Origin: Dasypus novemcinctus
Taxonomy: Eukaryota > Chordata > Mammalia > Cingulata > Dasypodidae
Assembly (NCBI RefSeq): GCF_030445035.2
Contig: NC_080698.1
Span: 3,355,501 to 3,419,500 of the forward strand
Direction: 5' to 3'
Length of the DNA stretch: 64,000 bases
The position numbers were made by a program, and so were the translations under genes. Below are positions 1 through 12,063 of the stretch, piece after piece. The notes below the pieces were generated by a model, which saw only the letters and a list, made by a program, of their open reading frames with translations, was not told where the DNA came from and did not search any database. How positions within the stretch are numbered: the stretch's first letter is position 1; every line of letters starts with the position of its first letter.

Positions 1-1246
1 AGGGGGAGGAACCCGACTAAGGAGAATAACAGACCGGTTCAGGGGGAACGGCGGCTCTGAGTTCCCGTCCCTTCTTGGGAAAACGAGGCACGGAAGTGGG
101 CTGGCTCTCGCATAGCCTCTCGTTACCACCCCTCGATGCTCACGTTTTGCCGTCTTGTTTCTGAACGGGGGGTGGTCACAGCAAGACACCCCCCCCACAC
201 ACCCAAGCCTTTCTCTCTTTGTGCCACTTTTTATCCTTAGGAAAGATGGAGGTGCTTGTGGAGACGGGCAGTGAGCAGGGAGCCGGCGGCGGTGTTCTGA
301 GCTTTTATTTATTACCGGTGTGTCTGCCTTTCAAACAAGCCGCCTCCCCGGCTCCCCGCAGCGTCGCTGCGCTGTCCTGATCCAAGAGATGACGGCCACC
401 CTCCGTGGACAAGTCTGCGCCCCCGTGGTCCCTCCGGGCCCCGCCCAGGGGCTGTGCCCTCCAGGTGGGCGCGGCCACTTGGGTCCGTTTGGGACCCCGG
501 GGCTGCAGGCCCAGGGTCTCGGGCTGTTGCTTGTCGGCCGCGAGGGTGTTGGCCAGCTCCGTTCTGGACGCTCCCCGCCACTGTGTGCGCGCCCGCTGCG
601 TCACGTCCGCCTTTTCTTTTGAATGTGTTTTCGAATGGTGGATAGGATGGCAGGGACGAGCAAAGCGTGGGCTGAGCGGAGCACTTCGTGAATTCCAAAC
701 GAGGGGCCGCCCATTGCCACACGGGAAGTGCCGGCAGCTGGGAGACCGCAGTATTTAGACTAGTAAACAAATAAATTATGAGCATTGTGCAGCCACGACC
801 AAAAAGTGTGTTGTAATGCATCGGAAATCCACAATACAATTTTATTCACTAATGAGTATCAATAAAATAAGTTCAGATGATGGAACCACACTGGAATTCT
901 GATGGGTGTTTGTTTTTTTATCTTTTCATCAGGGAGGGGATCTCTTTATGTAAGACGTTCAGTTTGGGAAAATGGAACGAGAGGCGTACGCTTTAAACAC
1001 GCACTCTCCCTGTTCTTTTAGTATGATATGCTTTGGAGAACTTGCGCAGCTGTGACGGCTCTGCCGTGTGCACGCGGCCTGTGAAGCCCCTTCCCCAAGG
1101 TGGACACCAACGTCCATCATCATGGCTGTCACAGCGCCACCCTGAAAAACCTCGTCGACCTGTGGTTTTCCACGTAGGTATATACGCCCGTGGGACGAAT
1201 CCCAGCAGAGAGGCTGTCAAATCCCCTCCAAAGACTTAGGGCGCGA
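1..1246. other. Intergenic stretch, no gene recognised
   Basis: There is no convincing coding frame; the overlapping open frames at 305-840 on both strands are low-complexity and GC-driven. On the plus strand, AATAAA motifs near 770 and 860 follow an AT-rich segment, so this could be the end of a 3'UTR or an old retrocopy. I cannot name a gene. In human the gene next to the 3' end of CCK is TRAK1, but it lies tens of kilobases away, so linking this stretch to TRAK1 would be speculation. Confidence 0.3.
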
Positions 1247-1279
1247 GACTTTTAAAAGTCGCAGACTTTTAAAAGCCGC
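1247..1279. repeat. Duplicated palindromic GACTTTTAAAAG motif
   Basis: GACTTTTAAAAGTC at 1247-1260 is a perfect 14-bp palindrome. It is followed at once by a second near-copy, GACTTTTAAAAGCC, giving two tandem units of about 17 bp. No function is implied. Confidence 0.7.
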
Positions 1280-1891
1280 AGTCAGTGGAGGGCCGCTCGA
1301 GGGGGTTGTGAGAGCAGCACCAGGACGAGCCAGCCTCGCCTGCCACCCTGATGTTTGGGGACAGCGGGAGGCACACGTGAAGTTCAAAGTGGGTGCGGCC
1401 TGGGGCAGGGCACTTACCCGCTTACCATACAATGGGACAAAGGCCACCTTAGGTTAGATGAGGGACTTCCGCTGCCAGGCGGTGCTCAGTGCCGAGGATA
1501 CAGCATCGGGCCTGTGCGGCGGTTCTGGCCGGCCGCATCGCCCGCCGCTCCCTTTTCGGTGGTGCCAGCCCCAGGTCTCGTCCCTTGGCCGCCCCTGCTC
1601 CCAGAGCCGGCGCAGGGCTTCTGCGCCAAGCGTGCCGGTCCCCTGTGAGCCCGCGAAGCCCCCCTCCCCTCCAGCCAGTGTCCGGCTGACGAGCCGTCCC
1701 GTCTGCTCTCAGCCTCGGCACCGAGGAGCTGAGCTCCGATGTGCAGCCAGTTTAGGTAGAGACACTTTTCCAGTCATCGTAAGAGGGGAAATGTCACGCC
1801 CTTGGGGTGAAGTGGCTTCGTTTTCAAGGAACGGCGAGGACATCCTATGACTCTCCTGGGAACTTGTCAGCAACGCAGCCTCTCACACCGT

Positions 1892-2012
1892 GCCCCGCGC
1901 TTGCTGCGTGAGAATCTGGGGGGCGTGGGGAGGCCAGGAATCTGCATTTTCACAAACCCTCCAGGTGCTTCTGGTGCTCGTGAAAGTTTGGGAGCCCCTG
2001 CTGATGGGGCGG
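1892..2012 (+). mobile_element. hAT-Charlie (MER5/MER20-like) fragment
   Basis: The stretch has the order seen in old hAT MITEs: GAGAATCTGG, a G-rich block, AGGAATCTGCATTTTCAC, CCTCCAGGTGCTTCTGGTG and GAAAGTTTGGGAGCCCCTGC. The exact subfamily is uncertain. It is non-coding. Confidence 0.5.
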
Positions 2013-3169
2013 GGTTGGGATAGTTCTGCGGTGGGGGGAGGTGGGGGGGTCAGGGGCTCCTCCACCTTGCTTGGAGTTTCCTCTGTCCAGGGGGTGGCCC
2101 TGGAGCTGGGCTTTGGGGGTGGGCAGGACCTGCCAAGCAGAGGGGAAAGGTGTGGAGAAGGGAAGGAGAGAAGCTCTCCCTTGCTGTTGGATGCAAAGAG
2201 GTAACGAGGAAGGGACAATTGTAGGAGAAAACCCACCCAGATGCTAGTAACTGATTGGAACAGCAGTGGATGCCAAGTCCCCTGGCTGAGAAGTCGACAG
2301 GTATCTTCCCCAGATGCTTGTTAGTTCCCAAGGGGGTAAGAAGCTCCTGCTGCAGTGGAAAAGCGGTTGTGCGCCCGTTTAAACATGCGACCCGACTGGG
2401 CCAACCGCTGGGCGCCTGCCCGCGAGGGAGGCACTGGGAGGACCCGCGGCCCTTCTGGGGTCCTCCTTCCTCAGTCTGATCATAGGTCGGCAGATGGACA
2501 GGCCAAATGGAGGGTCCTTTCCAGAACACTTCCTTCTCCCTTTAAGAATGTCAATGTCATCAAAGACAGGAACCGTCCTGGATGACGGAAGATAACGAGG
2601 CAGTGCCATTCACAATCGCAGTTGGACGCACAGCAAAGGCAACGTGGGGACAATCAGAGGCATTTGAGAGGCTCACTCAAACGCGGTGCCCGTGGTCAGT
2701 TGCCTGGCTTCCCCGCTGCCCTGTGGCTCGGCAGGAGCGTATCTTTTTTTCCTAGGAGGCACATGCTAAGGTATTAAGAGGAAGGGGCATAACATCTCCA
2801 AGCCACATTTGAATGGGTCTGAATAAAGCAAAAAGTAAGAGCTCATTTTCAACAGGAGGCTGCGGAGAGGAGGAGGGTCCATCTCGAAGGCTGGGAAGCC
2901 CCTGATACAAGGCTCTGTAAACTACAGACACAGACGTGCTCCAGCGGCTTCGTGTGACACCGTGGCCCAAGCGGGAGCTGCCAAAGCTGCAGGCGGGTGG
3001 CCGGGCCTTGTCGAGGTTCTGGCCTGGGCTGCAGACATGAATTTTAGGAGCACATGGGGTGACTTAGGCCAGTAATTTATTAAGGCAGGGAGGGACGAGA
3101 AATGGGAGAAAAGAACAGAGCAGGGGTGCCAGGTAAAGAGGAAGGGGCTGAGGAGTGATAGAACGGCTG
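2013..3169. other. No gene seen
   Basis: Unique-looking intergenic DNA. The open frames here are short, overlap on both strands and show no recognisable domain. Confidence 0.4.
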
Positions 3170-3535
3170 GTTTTGTTGCTGCCTCTCGCCACCCCTCCTC
3201 CCCTTTCCAGCCGTCGCTATCTTTCCCGCCAGTCCCGCCCATATTGCCAACGTACAATCTGCCCTCTTCCCCGGTAACTGCTTACCTCGGGGCTGTCCAT
3301 CAGCTTCAGCCTGTCCACTACTGCCCCGTAGCTAGCCCTCCCTCCATCTTACTCCTCCCTCTCAACCCTATATAACCTAGTGCACTTCCATAATAAAGCA
3401 GACCTGTTCTTGCGCTCAAGCGGTCTCCGTGGTTTTTTCCCAAACCGTGCGTCCCCCACGCCTGGAGAACCGGTGCTCCCTTCGGGAGTACCCCCCGCCG
3501 GCAGTTCGGCAGGAGTGAGCCCCCCCCCGACTCTT
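3170..3535 (+). mobile_element. Solo endogenous retroviral LTR (candidate)
   Basis: A pyrimidine-rich U3-like stretch leads to a TATA box (TATATAA, 3369-3375). An AATAAA signal follows at 3392-3397, then a GT/T-rich U5-like segment (GGTCTCCGTGGTTTTTTCC). This promoter plus poly(A) arrangement is typical of retroviral LTRs. No gag, pol or env sequence adjoins it, so it looks like a solo LTR. The boundaries are approximate and the family is unknown. Confidence 0.55.
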
Positions 3536-6500
3536 GGGCCTGAGCGAGGCTAAGCCCTCCAGCCCGACGGCATGGTTTGTAGGCTACAGTTTCCCAGTTT
3601 AGATTGTAGATGCCCAGGTTTTACTCGCATGTTGGTGGAGGCAGGGGGAAAACGGGGAGAGCGGGGCAGGGAGGGCAGGGAGACAGGGAGAGGGCGGGTT
3701 CACTCTCCTGTTGACTTTTAAGACGTTAATCAATCCTCCCCTTTGCTGACGGCAGGGAAGAGCCCCAGCTGTGCCCTGTTTGATCGCCCACCCATCGACC
3801 CCCGGGAGGCCCAGTGGTGAGGCCCCTGGAGAACATCGGGGGCTGCTCCTGGCTTCGGGAGGAAATCTGGTTCCGAACGGCAGGCTCTTGGGGGGGGGGG
3901 GTCTCCCGCAGCCGTCTTGGGGTGTCCACGTGGACGTCCAGCTCCGTCTGTGGATTCCCCACCTAGCCTGCTGCAGTAGGTGGGGCCAGAAAGCAAAGAC
4001 GTCAAGTTCTTGGCTTTTCATTTGGAGGACAGAGCTGAGTGTGTGTTTTGGTATAAGACCGAATCGTCTGGAACGAAATCCACTGAGCCAAGTGTTCTTC
4101 ATCCCCTACCCCTTCTGCTCTGGCCCTCGAGCCCTCCGCCTCCGGCTGCTGAAGGCTCTCCGTCGGTGTGGCCTCCACCTTGTCCCTCTGTGGCCAAGCC
4201 CGGGGCAGGGGGAGAAGCCCCCGGCATGTCAGGGCACCCAAGGAGAGATGAGCTGGTTTCCCGGGGGCCTGGGAAAATGGGGAGTCTGGCGCCCTGCTCA
4301 GCATCTCACCCCGTCACGGTGCCGGCACTCGGGGCGGTGAGGGAGTCAGGAGGTCAGCTGGGTGTCCCTGAGCGGCACGTCCGCAGGACATCCGGAAGTG
4401 CCCAGCGCACGGCGCACTCGCCTCCTGGCGCTGCCTGGGAGGGATGGCCTTGCCGGGATGAAGGAAGCGGACAGATGGCCCTGTTGTCCCCACAAAGACA
4501 TGTTCCTAGTCCACATCTGGTCACTTAAGGTGGTCAGCGAGTCGGTGGCCTCAGTTCCTGGAAACCTCGAAGAGAAGCCAGAGGTCAGAGAAAGCCACAG
4601 GTGGCGGGGCTGCCACGCCAGGAGCCCCCGACCCAGGAGCAAGTGTGGCTTTGCCCTGTGTGCTCTGTCGTAGCAGCAGTGGCAAACGAAGCCCCTCCAG
4701 GGCCCTAATGAGAGCCAGTGCCCAGGATGGAGCTGCCACGTGGGAGCCGCTGGTGGAGGCGGAAAACGATCTGAACTAAGGGAACTGCCTGGGAGCTCGT
4801 ACTGAGGATTAAGGAGCCTTAAGACTTAGATTAAGGATTAAGATTTAGAAAAAATTAATCTTCCGCATGCCTGAGCTCGGGGCTGGAGACCCTCCTCCAC
4901 TCGGCGTAGGGTTCTGTTGGCTCCAGCAGCCGCGTTGGCGCCTGAGGCCTCGAGGTGGGCTTGGCGCCGCAGCCAGTAGAGGGCGCGCGGAGACCGCGAG
5001 CCGGCGGGACCTCCTGCCGCAACCGCGGTTGGCTTGTCCCTGGAGAGCAGCGCACGGCCCGGGGCCCCACGTTGTCACCCGTAAGGAGGGCTGGGGGGTC
5101 GCGGGACACGGCTGGCACCCTTTCCGAAGCTTCACCGGGGTCCCTGGGGCGGCACAGCGCGGGGCAGCGCAGCACGGCTGACCCTTGGGCCACGGCCGCC
5201 TCCTGCAGCGAGGATGGGGGCCTGAGTCCAGCCGTGCCCCTCGCCCCGCGGGTCACCGTCCCCGGCTGCTTCGGGGATCAGGAAGAACTGGCCCAGCGCC
5301 GGCTCCCAGGGGGCCCTGTCCTCAGCAGACGGAATAATCCACTTAGTGGGAGTCTTGCCCATGTTCATTTCAGAAAGCTCTGAGCCCTGGGCTGGTGCCC
5401 ATGGGGCCTGCAGGAAACAGGAACGGGGCGCCAAGGCAGGAGGCCGGGAGGGCCACGTCGTGGCCTGTTAGCAGCCTGGCGGGTGCCCACGGTGCTGGGG
5501 TGGGGGTGTGTGGCTGCAGACAGACCGCTGGGGGCTGTCCTTTAACCCAGGGAAGGGCAGTGGCGGCTCAGACGGGGAGGGTGGGAGGAGGGAAGACTTG
5601 GGCCTCTGGAAGCTAAGCCAGGGAGTTTGCTGGTGGATGAGCTAAAAGGCGTGAAGGACAGAGGAACCAACAGTGACCCCGGGGGTTCTGGCCTGCGCCA
5701 CTGGAGGACGGAGTCGCCCTCGGCTGAGCGGGCGTAGGGGCAGTGAGCGGAGGCGAGGAGTCTAAGCTGGGATATGTTGAGCTTGAGACGTCTGTCGGGC
5801 TTCCACGCGAAAGCGACTCCTGTCCTCAGACAGATGTTGCAGCTCCGCCAGCTCCCGGGGGCACGTGGGAGCGGGGCGGCGCGTTGCGGCGAGCTGCTGC
5901 CCCACTCGGCGCCCGCACCACGGCCAGCTCAGGGCGGCGCCTCTGAATGAGTGGCTGCAAAGAGCAAGCGAGCAGCCTCAGACCCTTCCCGTACAGGCTG
6001 CAGTGTGTCTTACCAGGTTCCAACCCCGCAATTATTTTCCAAAAAGTCGACGAGAATCAGCAACCGAGTCAACCTGCAGCTGTGTCCCCGGAGAGCCGTC
6101 CTGCAGGCTCGGCAGGCGTGGCGAGACGTTCTCCTGGAGTGGAGGGAGCCCCCGGGTGGCAGTGTTCCCTCCTGCTCTGCGCCGGGCCCCTGACTCAGCT
6201 GGAGACCAGCTTGGCTGGAAGGTGGCTTGGGCGCTGCTCCAGCGCGAGGCCGCGGGCCTGCAGTGCGCCGGGGCCGCTCTCCCTTCTTGGAGGACCTGGG
6301 TGCTGCTTGCTGTGGCTCCTCAGGGAACCTGAGCTGGGAGAATCATTGTCCTGCAGCGTCCCTCTCTGCTCACGGTCAGCTCCAGGTGGCTCTGCATCCT
6401 GCTGTGGGCGCTGGGTTGCTTCGCTCCCGGCGGCCAGCACAGAACGGGGTCTGTCTGAGCAACTGAGGGTCCCCCTGAATTCAGCCACGGCCGGGTCTGG

Positions 6501-6631
6501 CTGCGGGGAGCTGCGTCCTCCGGCCTTGTGACCGTTAGTGCCACCTCCTTCCTGAGCCCCAGTGTTGGTTTGAGTCCTTGGCAAGCTGGGGAAGCTGATT
6601 TGCTGTCAACAAACTTCTATGACTTGTTTTG
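3536..6631. other. GC-rich intergenic DNA, no gene seen
   Basis: The stretch contains a G10 run near 3890 and GC-rich segments at 4860-5300 and 5800-6500, where open frames run on both strands. None resembles a known protein and no exon structure with consensus splice sites is evident. Confidence 0.4.
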
Positions 6632-7055
6632 TTTTTTTTTTTAATTTGTTTTATTTATTTCTCTCCCCTGCTTCCCCCCTCCCTCCCGCTGTCTGCTCTC
6701 TGTGTCCATTCTCTCTGTGTCCATTCCTGTGTCTGCTTCCATTCTTGTCAGCGGAACGGGAATCTGGTGTCTCTTTTTGTTGCGTCATCTTGCTGCATCA
6801 GCTCTCCGTGTGTGTGGTGCCATTCCTGGGCAGGCTGCACTTTCTTTCACACTGGGCGGCTCTTCTTACGGGGTGCACTCGTTGCGCAGGGGGCTCCCCT
6901 ACGCAGGGGACACCCCTGCGTGGCGCGGCACTCCTTGCGCGCATCAGCACTGCACATGGGTCAGCTCCACACGGGTCAAGGAGGCCCAGGGTTTGAACTG
7001 CGAATCTCCCATGTGGTAGGCAGATGCCCTATGCACTGGGCCAGATTCACTTCCC
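6632..7055 (-). mobile_element. DAS-type tRNA SINE, full length
   Basis: Read on the minus strand, it starts with the GGGAAG tRNA-like head near 7055 and has a B-box-like GGTTTGAAC complement. It then carries the family body and ends in an A-rich tail (T-run at 6632). Likely target-site duplications are ACTTGTTT at about 6622 and a near-copy at about 7060. Confidence 0.9.
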
Positions 7056-7854
7056 ATATAACTTGTTCTTTATCTTCAAAATAAAAGATTACATGCACTC
7101 AGTGGAACTTTGTTTTTTTACTTCTTTGAAATTGTTTTTAGTTTTCCTTCAATCTGGAAAGCATACAGTAGGTGCTCACTACTTAGAGGTAACCACAGCT
7201 CCAAGGTGTCTTCAAAATACATCTCATGGATTTTTCTTTCTGTATTAGTTTTACAGGAAGCATTTCACCTGCCAGTAGTTCCCGTTCTCCTTTCTGATTT
7301 ATTGGAGGATCTTCCCAGCCCAGGAGCTTTTTGAGAGCCATATTAAAAGTTCAAAATAGAAATAATGAAATAAACGGCCCGTGTTTGGAAAACCGTCCCC
7401 ACGCCGTGAATGATCTGGTTTCCACATTTTGGTGACCAGCCGGTCGGCGAGGAGGCCTGGCGCAGGCTGCCCACTGCCCACCGGGCCCTGGGGAGGAGCT
7501 GCTCCCTGAGAGGCGCCAGCTGGCCCCTGCGGGGCCCTGCTGTCTTCTGTGGGGTGGCGTCCATTTATGTTACTACCAAGGACGGGAAACTCCACCGATT
7601 TATGGCCCTGCCGTTTAGAGGCCTGAGAGACGGGCGCCGGGAGCCGTCGCTGGGTGCCGCTGGGTCCCACCAGCTCGCTGCGCGGTCCTCCAGGCCCTGT
7701 GCATCCCCTCGCCCGCGCGGCCGGCTCCTTCTCGGGAGCGAGCTGCTTCCGGCTTCCCGTGCCCGCCACTGGGCCTGCTTCGCCCTGCCCTCCACAGCGA
7801 GGCTCTGAGGAAGCTGCTAAAAGCCAACCTGCAGCCTGTAACACCAAGACGGCC

Positions 7855-7990
7855 CTCGTTAATTAATTGAGCAAATAATCCCTGGGCGTCTCCCACGCCA
7901 GACACTGCTCTACGTGTTGGGAATATAGCAATAAACAAAGCAGACGAAAGCTGCCATCCTCGTGGAAGTGACACCCTGGAATAGAACCAA
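7855..7990 (-). mobile_element. L2 LINE 3'-end fragment
   Basis: The order is (T)TGAGCAAATAATCCCTGG, CCAGACACTGCTCTACGTG, TGGGAATATAGCAATAAAC, CAAAGCAGACGAAAGCTGCC. This matches the reverse complement of the L2 3' end (AATAAATGTTTGTTGAATGA side at the left). Old and diverged. Confidence 0.6.
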
Positions 7991-8710
7991 TGCAGAAATA
8001 GAGGTGGCCTCGGGGGTGGGGGGCCACAGAGGGGCCTCTTTAGGGAGGATGGTGGGGGCCGCCTCTGCTCCGGGGACATGGCACCCACGTTGCTGGGAGG
8101 GCCAGCCATGCTTGGGGGTGTGTGAGCCAGGCACGGGGACAGCGGGTGCCAGGGCCCCGAGGCAGGGCTGAGTTTAGAGTTTCCAGGGAGCAGCGTGGAG
8201 GCAGCGGGGCTGGAGGAGGGGTGAGGGTGGGGTGTAAGGGATGAGGTTGGAAGGGGCGACGACGAGGCCGCCGGGGGGCAGGTGCGTCTAGCAGGGGCTG
8301 TGCCCCCTCTTCTGGGACCCCTGACTCTGGTTGTGAGTGAGACTTCAGCTCAGGGCAGGAGCCTCAACCCTCCTCCTACTGTCTGGCAAAGCCCGGAGTC
8401 CAGGGCCCTGAGCAGGGCAGCAAGCCTCTCTCTCCGCTTGGCTTCTGCTTTTTTACGTCTGGGTCTAGCAAGAATTTGGAGGCGTGGCAATCCAGCTGAG
8501 TGGCTGGGATTCTTCTCCCTTTGGCTTGTCAACCCTGAAATGAAGAGAAAGGTTTTTGGCGTTTCCTTGTTTTGTTTATTTATTTATATTTATTTTTATT
8601 TCAGGTGGTGGGTTGAAGAGAATCGTGAATTACAACATTTCTGCCTCAACAGTTATTACTTTAAAGACAAGGCCACGCCTTGTACCGGTATCCTCTTACC
8701 CACAACATAA

Positions 8711-9110
8711 TTTTTATTTATTTCTCTCTCCGCGCCCCCCCCCCGCCCCGTCTGCTGTCTGTGTCCATTTGCTGTGTGTTCTTCTGTGACTGCTTCTATC
8801 CTTATCACCGGCACGGGAATCTGCGTTTCTTTTTGTTGCGTCATCTTGTTGCATCAGCTCTCCGTGTGGGTGGCGCCATTCCTGGGCAGGCTGCATTTTT
8901 TTCGCGCTGGGCGGCTCTCCTTACGGGGCGCACTCCTTGCGCGTGGGGCTCCCCTACGCGGGGGACACCCCTGCATGTCAGGGCACTCCTTGCGCGCATC
9001 AGCACTGCGCATGGGCCAGCTCCACACGGGTCAAGGAGGCCCGGGGTTTGAACTGCGGACCTCCCATGTGGTAGATGGACGCCCTAACCACTGGGCCAAG
9101 TCTGCTTCCC
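8711..9110 (-). mobile_element. DAS-type tRNA SINE, full length
   Basis: The head is GGGAAGCAGACTTGGCCCAG (minus, from 9110), with a complete body and an A/TAAA tail at 8711. Many CpGs survive (GCGCTGGGCGGCTC and TTACGGGGCGC on the plus strand), which suggests a comparatively recent insertion. Confidence 0.9.
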
Positions 9111-10460
9111 TCGTTTTGTTTTAAAGGTGTGAACATGGACCACCCTTCTCCATCCCCTTTCCTTGTCCTTGCAGTTAGCTGGCTGAGCCTGAGTCAGCAA
9201 GGTGCTATTTGGAACTGGTGGGTTGGGGGCTGCGGGGCGGTACGTGAAACTTCCCTCTTTTCAGGAAGTCGTGTCACAGGGCTGCCAAAGCCGATCCTGG
9301 GAGGTGAGTCCTGTCCACCCTCTGGTGCCGTCCTGGGACCTGGGCAGCCCCGGCTCAGGGCTGGCCACGGCTGAAGCCAGGCCCCAGGGTCCTGCCAGCG
9401 TGGGCGCCACCAGGCGAGCTCGTGCCCCAGTCCAGCAAGAAGTCCACTCCAGGGAGAGCTGCAGGCTCCGTGCCTAATTCCACGTGTGATCCTGGGCCAG
9501 CTTCTTAGTGCAGAGCGGGCAGGGTGAGGCGTGCGCGTGGCCGAACGGCAGCCTGTCCTTCCCGGCTTCCCAGCCCAGCGGCTCTCCAAGAAGGAGCAAG
9601 CAGGAGCCCCGAGGAGCGCAACCGAGGGTGCGGACAGCAGGTGGCGCTGGAGGGACCCCTGGGGTGGCGTTCCCGCAAGCCGGAGGACACAGAGGGGCAG
9701 CTGGCAGGGGAGGAGGGTAAGAGAGCGGACGTGGGGGGAGCGAGTGGGGGAGAAGAGGGGGCGCTTTCTCACTGTAGGAGCTCCCCCCACCTGAGTCCAG
9801 GGGGGCACAGGGAGAGTTGGGGGACCTCCCCATCCCCCCCAGCGAGCTCCAATCAGACCCCACCCTACCTGCAGATGCAGCCTCGAGACAAGCCTCCCAG
9901 GCCCTCCTCTGCCAGACGGCGGCCCCAAGACCCCTCGTGGAAGGTTCCGGCACCGGCCGCCTCCTTCCCACAGGGCCGCGTTGGGCGAGCCACTCACCCT
10001 CTCTGGGGTCCGGTGGGGCTGGGACCCCTCGCAGGTGTCCACGAGGCTCCTGCCCGGGTCCCGCAGCCAGGGGCAGCCAGGAAGTGCCCTTCCTCGCCCT
10101 TCCGGCACCAGGAGGGCGGGCGCCAACGTGGGGGCTGCCTCGCTGGGCGCCGGCGCGCCAGCACTGCTGCCCCTCCAGCGCTCCGCTCGGTCCAGCCCTG
10201 CTCGGTCCAGGCCGCAGGCCCGTCGAGGCCCGTCGAGGCGGGAGGCCGCCTGCTCTCCTCAGCCTGGGCGCCCCTCCCCAGAGTCTCCCCTGAACAGACC
10301 GCGGCCCCTCCCATCCCCTTCACTAATGAGTGGAATTACGCGTGTGGCACGTGTGCGCTGTGTTTGTGTGGGTCACCTCAGAAAATACGAGTAGCAGCCA
10401 CGTCCCTGAAGATTTGTGTCACCCGTTCAGATCTTCACCATGCACTCCTCAGTGCTGAGT
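9111..10460. other. GC-rich intergenic block with overlapping spurious frames
   Basis: Long frames run on both strands (for example 9194-10126 minus and 9524-10471 plus) because the DNA is GC-rich and stop-poor. Their translations are Pro/Arg/Gly/Ala-rich with no domain. A short internal duplication (CTCGGTCCAG and CCCGTCGAGG repeated) lies at 10185-10235. No gene is called. Confidence 0.45.
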
Positions 10461-10882
10461 TTATTTTTTAAAGATTTATTTTTTATTTCTCTCCCTTTTC
10501 CCTCCCCCCTCCCCCCAGTTGTCTGCTCTCTCTGTCCATTCACTGTGTGTTCTTCTGTGACCGCTTCTATCCTTATTATGGCACCAGGAATCTGTGTTTC
10601 TTTTTGTTGCATCATCTTGCTGTGTCAGCTCTCCGTGTGTGCGGCGCCATTCCTGGGCAGGCTGCACGTTTTTTCATGCTGGGCAGCTCTTCTTACGGGG
10701 TGCACTCTTTGTGTGTGGGGTTCCCCTATGCGGGGGACACCCCTGCATGGCACGGCTCTCCTTGTGCACATCAGCACTGCGCGTGGGCCAGCTCCACACG
10801 GGTCAAGGAGGCCCAGGGTTTGAACCGCAGACCTCCCATGTGGTAGACGGACGCCCTAACCACTGGGCCAAGTCCACTTCCC
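10461..10882 (-). mobile_element. DAS-type tRNA SINE, full length
   Basis: Head at 10882 (GGGAAGTGGACTTGGCCCAG on minus), family body, and T-rich complement of the tail (AAAGATTTATTTTTTATTTC) at 10461. More CpG decay than the 8.7 kb copy. Confidence 0.9.
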
Positions 10883-11152
10883 ATATAAACTCTATGTCTT
10901 TCACCACCTCCCCCCCACCCCCAGAAGGGCATGTGTTCGTGGGGGACTAACACCTCCAGACCGAACAGGGCCAAGGACCCCGGGCCAGAGCCAAGAGAGG
11001 CTGTGGGGGGCAGGGAGGGGGAGAGGCTACACGCATGCACATGCAGGCTGGAGCCTTCCAGACTCCAGGGCTCCCTGGGACAGTCCCTGTGTCCTCCTTC
11101 CTGCCACTGAGGAAGACGGCCCAGGGCCAGGGGCGGGTGGCCGCAGGCTGGG

Positions 11153-11360
11153 GCGGCCCTGAGGCCCGTGGACTGGGCACAGCTGAGCTGAGCACACTGC
11201 TCCCCTCTGCCCATCTGCTCTGCCTGCCCACCATCCCTTGCTGGACGACCAGGGGCCCCAAGCCCCATGGACTGGACACGCTGGGCACACTGCTCCCCTC
11301 TGGCCGCCTGCCCACCCGCCAGCCCTCGCTGGACGACCAAGGGCCCTGAGGCCTCGGCCG
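11153..11360. repeat. Two-copy ~98-bp GC-rich direct repeat
   Basis: The blocks GACTGGGCACAGCTGAGC...CACACTGCTCCCCTCTG...GCTGGACGACCAGGGGCC and ATGGACTGGACACGCTG...CACACTGCTCCCCTCTGG...GCTGGACGACCAAGGGCC recur with a spacing of about 98 bp. The repeat lies 0.7-0.9 kb beyond the 3' end of CCK. The long minus frames at 10947-11828 are a by-product of this GC-rich DNA. Confidence 0.7.
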
Positions 11361-12063
11361 CTCTGTGGCCCCACTGCGTCTCCGCTGGCCCCCGGGAGGA
11401 GGGGCTCTGCTCTGGAGAGCCACCAGAGGGACCCCAGACCCACGGCCCCTGTCTGTGCCATGGCGACTCCAGGTGTGCCCCGGGGCCAGCAGAGGTGGCA
11501 CCTGGAGCCACTCAGGCCCCACCCAGACCTGGCTGGACAAGATCCCCGGGCAGGCACCTCGCCGGTTGGGATACGGGCTACGTGGAGGGAGCCACGCTGA
11601 CCCGCGGCCTCTGGACTCTGGGTCTCCTCGGCTGGGACCTGGCCAGCCCCTCTCCCTCTGCAGGACACTGAGCGCTGCGCCCCGGGAAGCCTCCACCCCC
11701 CACAGGAGCACAGCTCCACCCACTGAGGGCAGGGGACCCCGAGCACACCCGGTATGGGTGGGGCTGGGGGACGAAGACGCGGCAGGGGACGGGCAGGGGA
11801 CCCCATCCCGGCTGCCCTGTGGCCTCACAGGCCGATGAGCGCCACCACGAGCGGGGCGGGTTCTCCGGCCGAGGCCGGGTCAGGGCGCCGGCCAGGGTCC
11901 TGGCGCTCACCACGGGCCGCCTGGCCGGCGCCCGGGAAGCCCGCTCCGGCCAGACCCCCATTTGCCACGCCCTCTCCGGGCACCCACTGCAGGGATTCAC
12001 CCCGGGCGCCCCGTCAGTCTCGCTCTCCAAGGTCCTGGGACCGTCTCTGCAGACACGGACGAG

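Noticed and set aside
1..900. 3' end of TRAK1
   Set aside because: Expected by human gene order, but the human distance to CCK is tens of kilobases and I recognise no TRAK1 sequence. Only generic AATAAA motifs are present.
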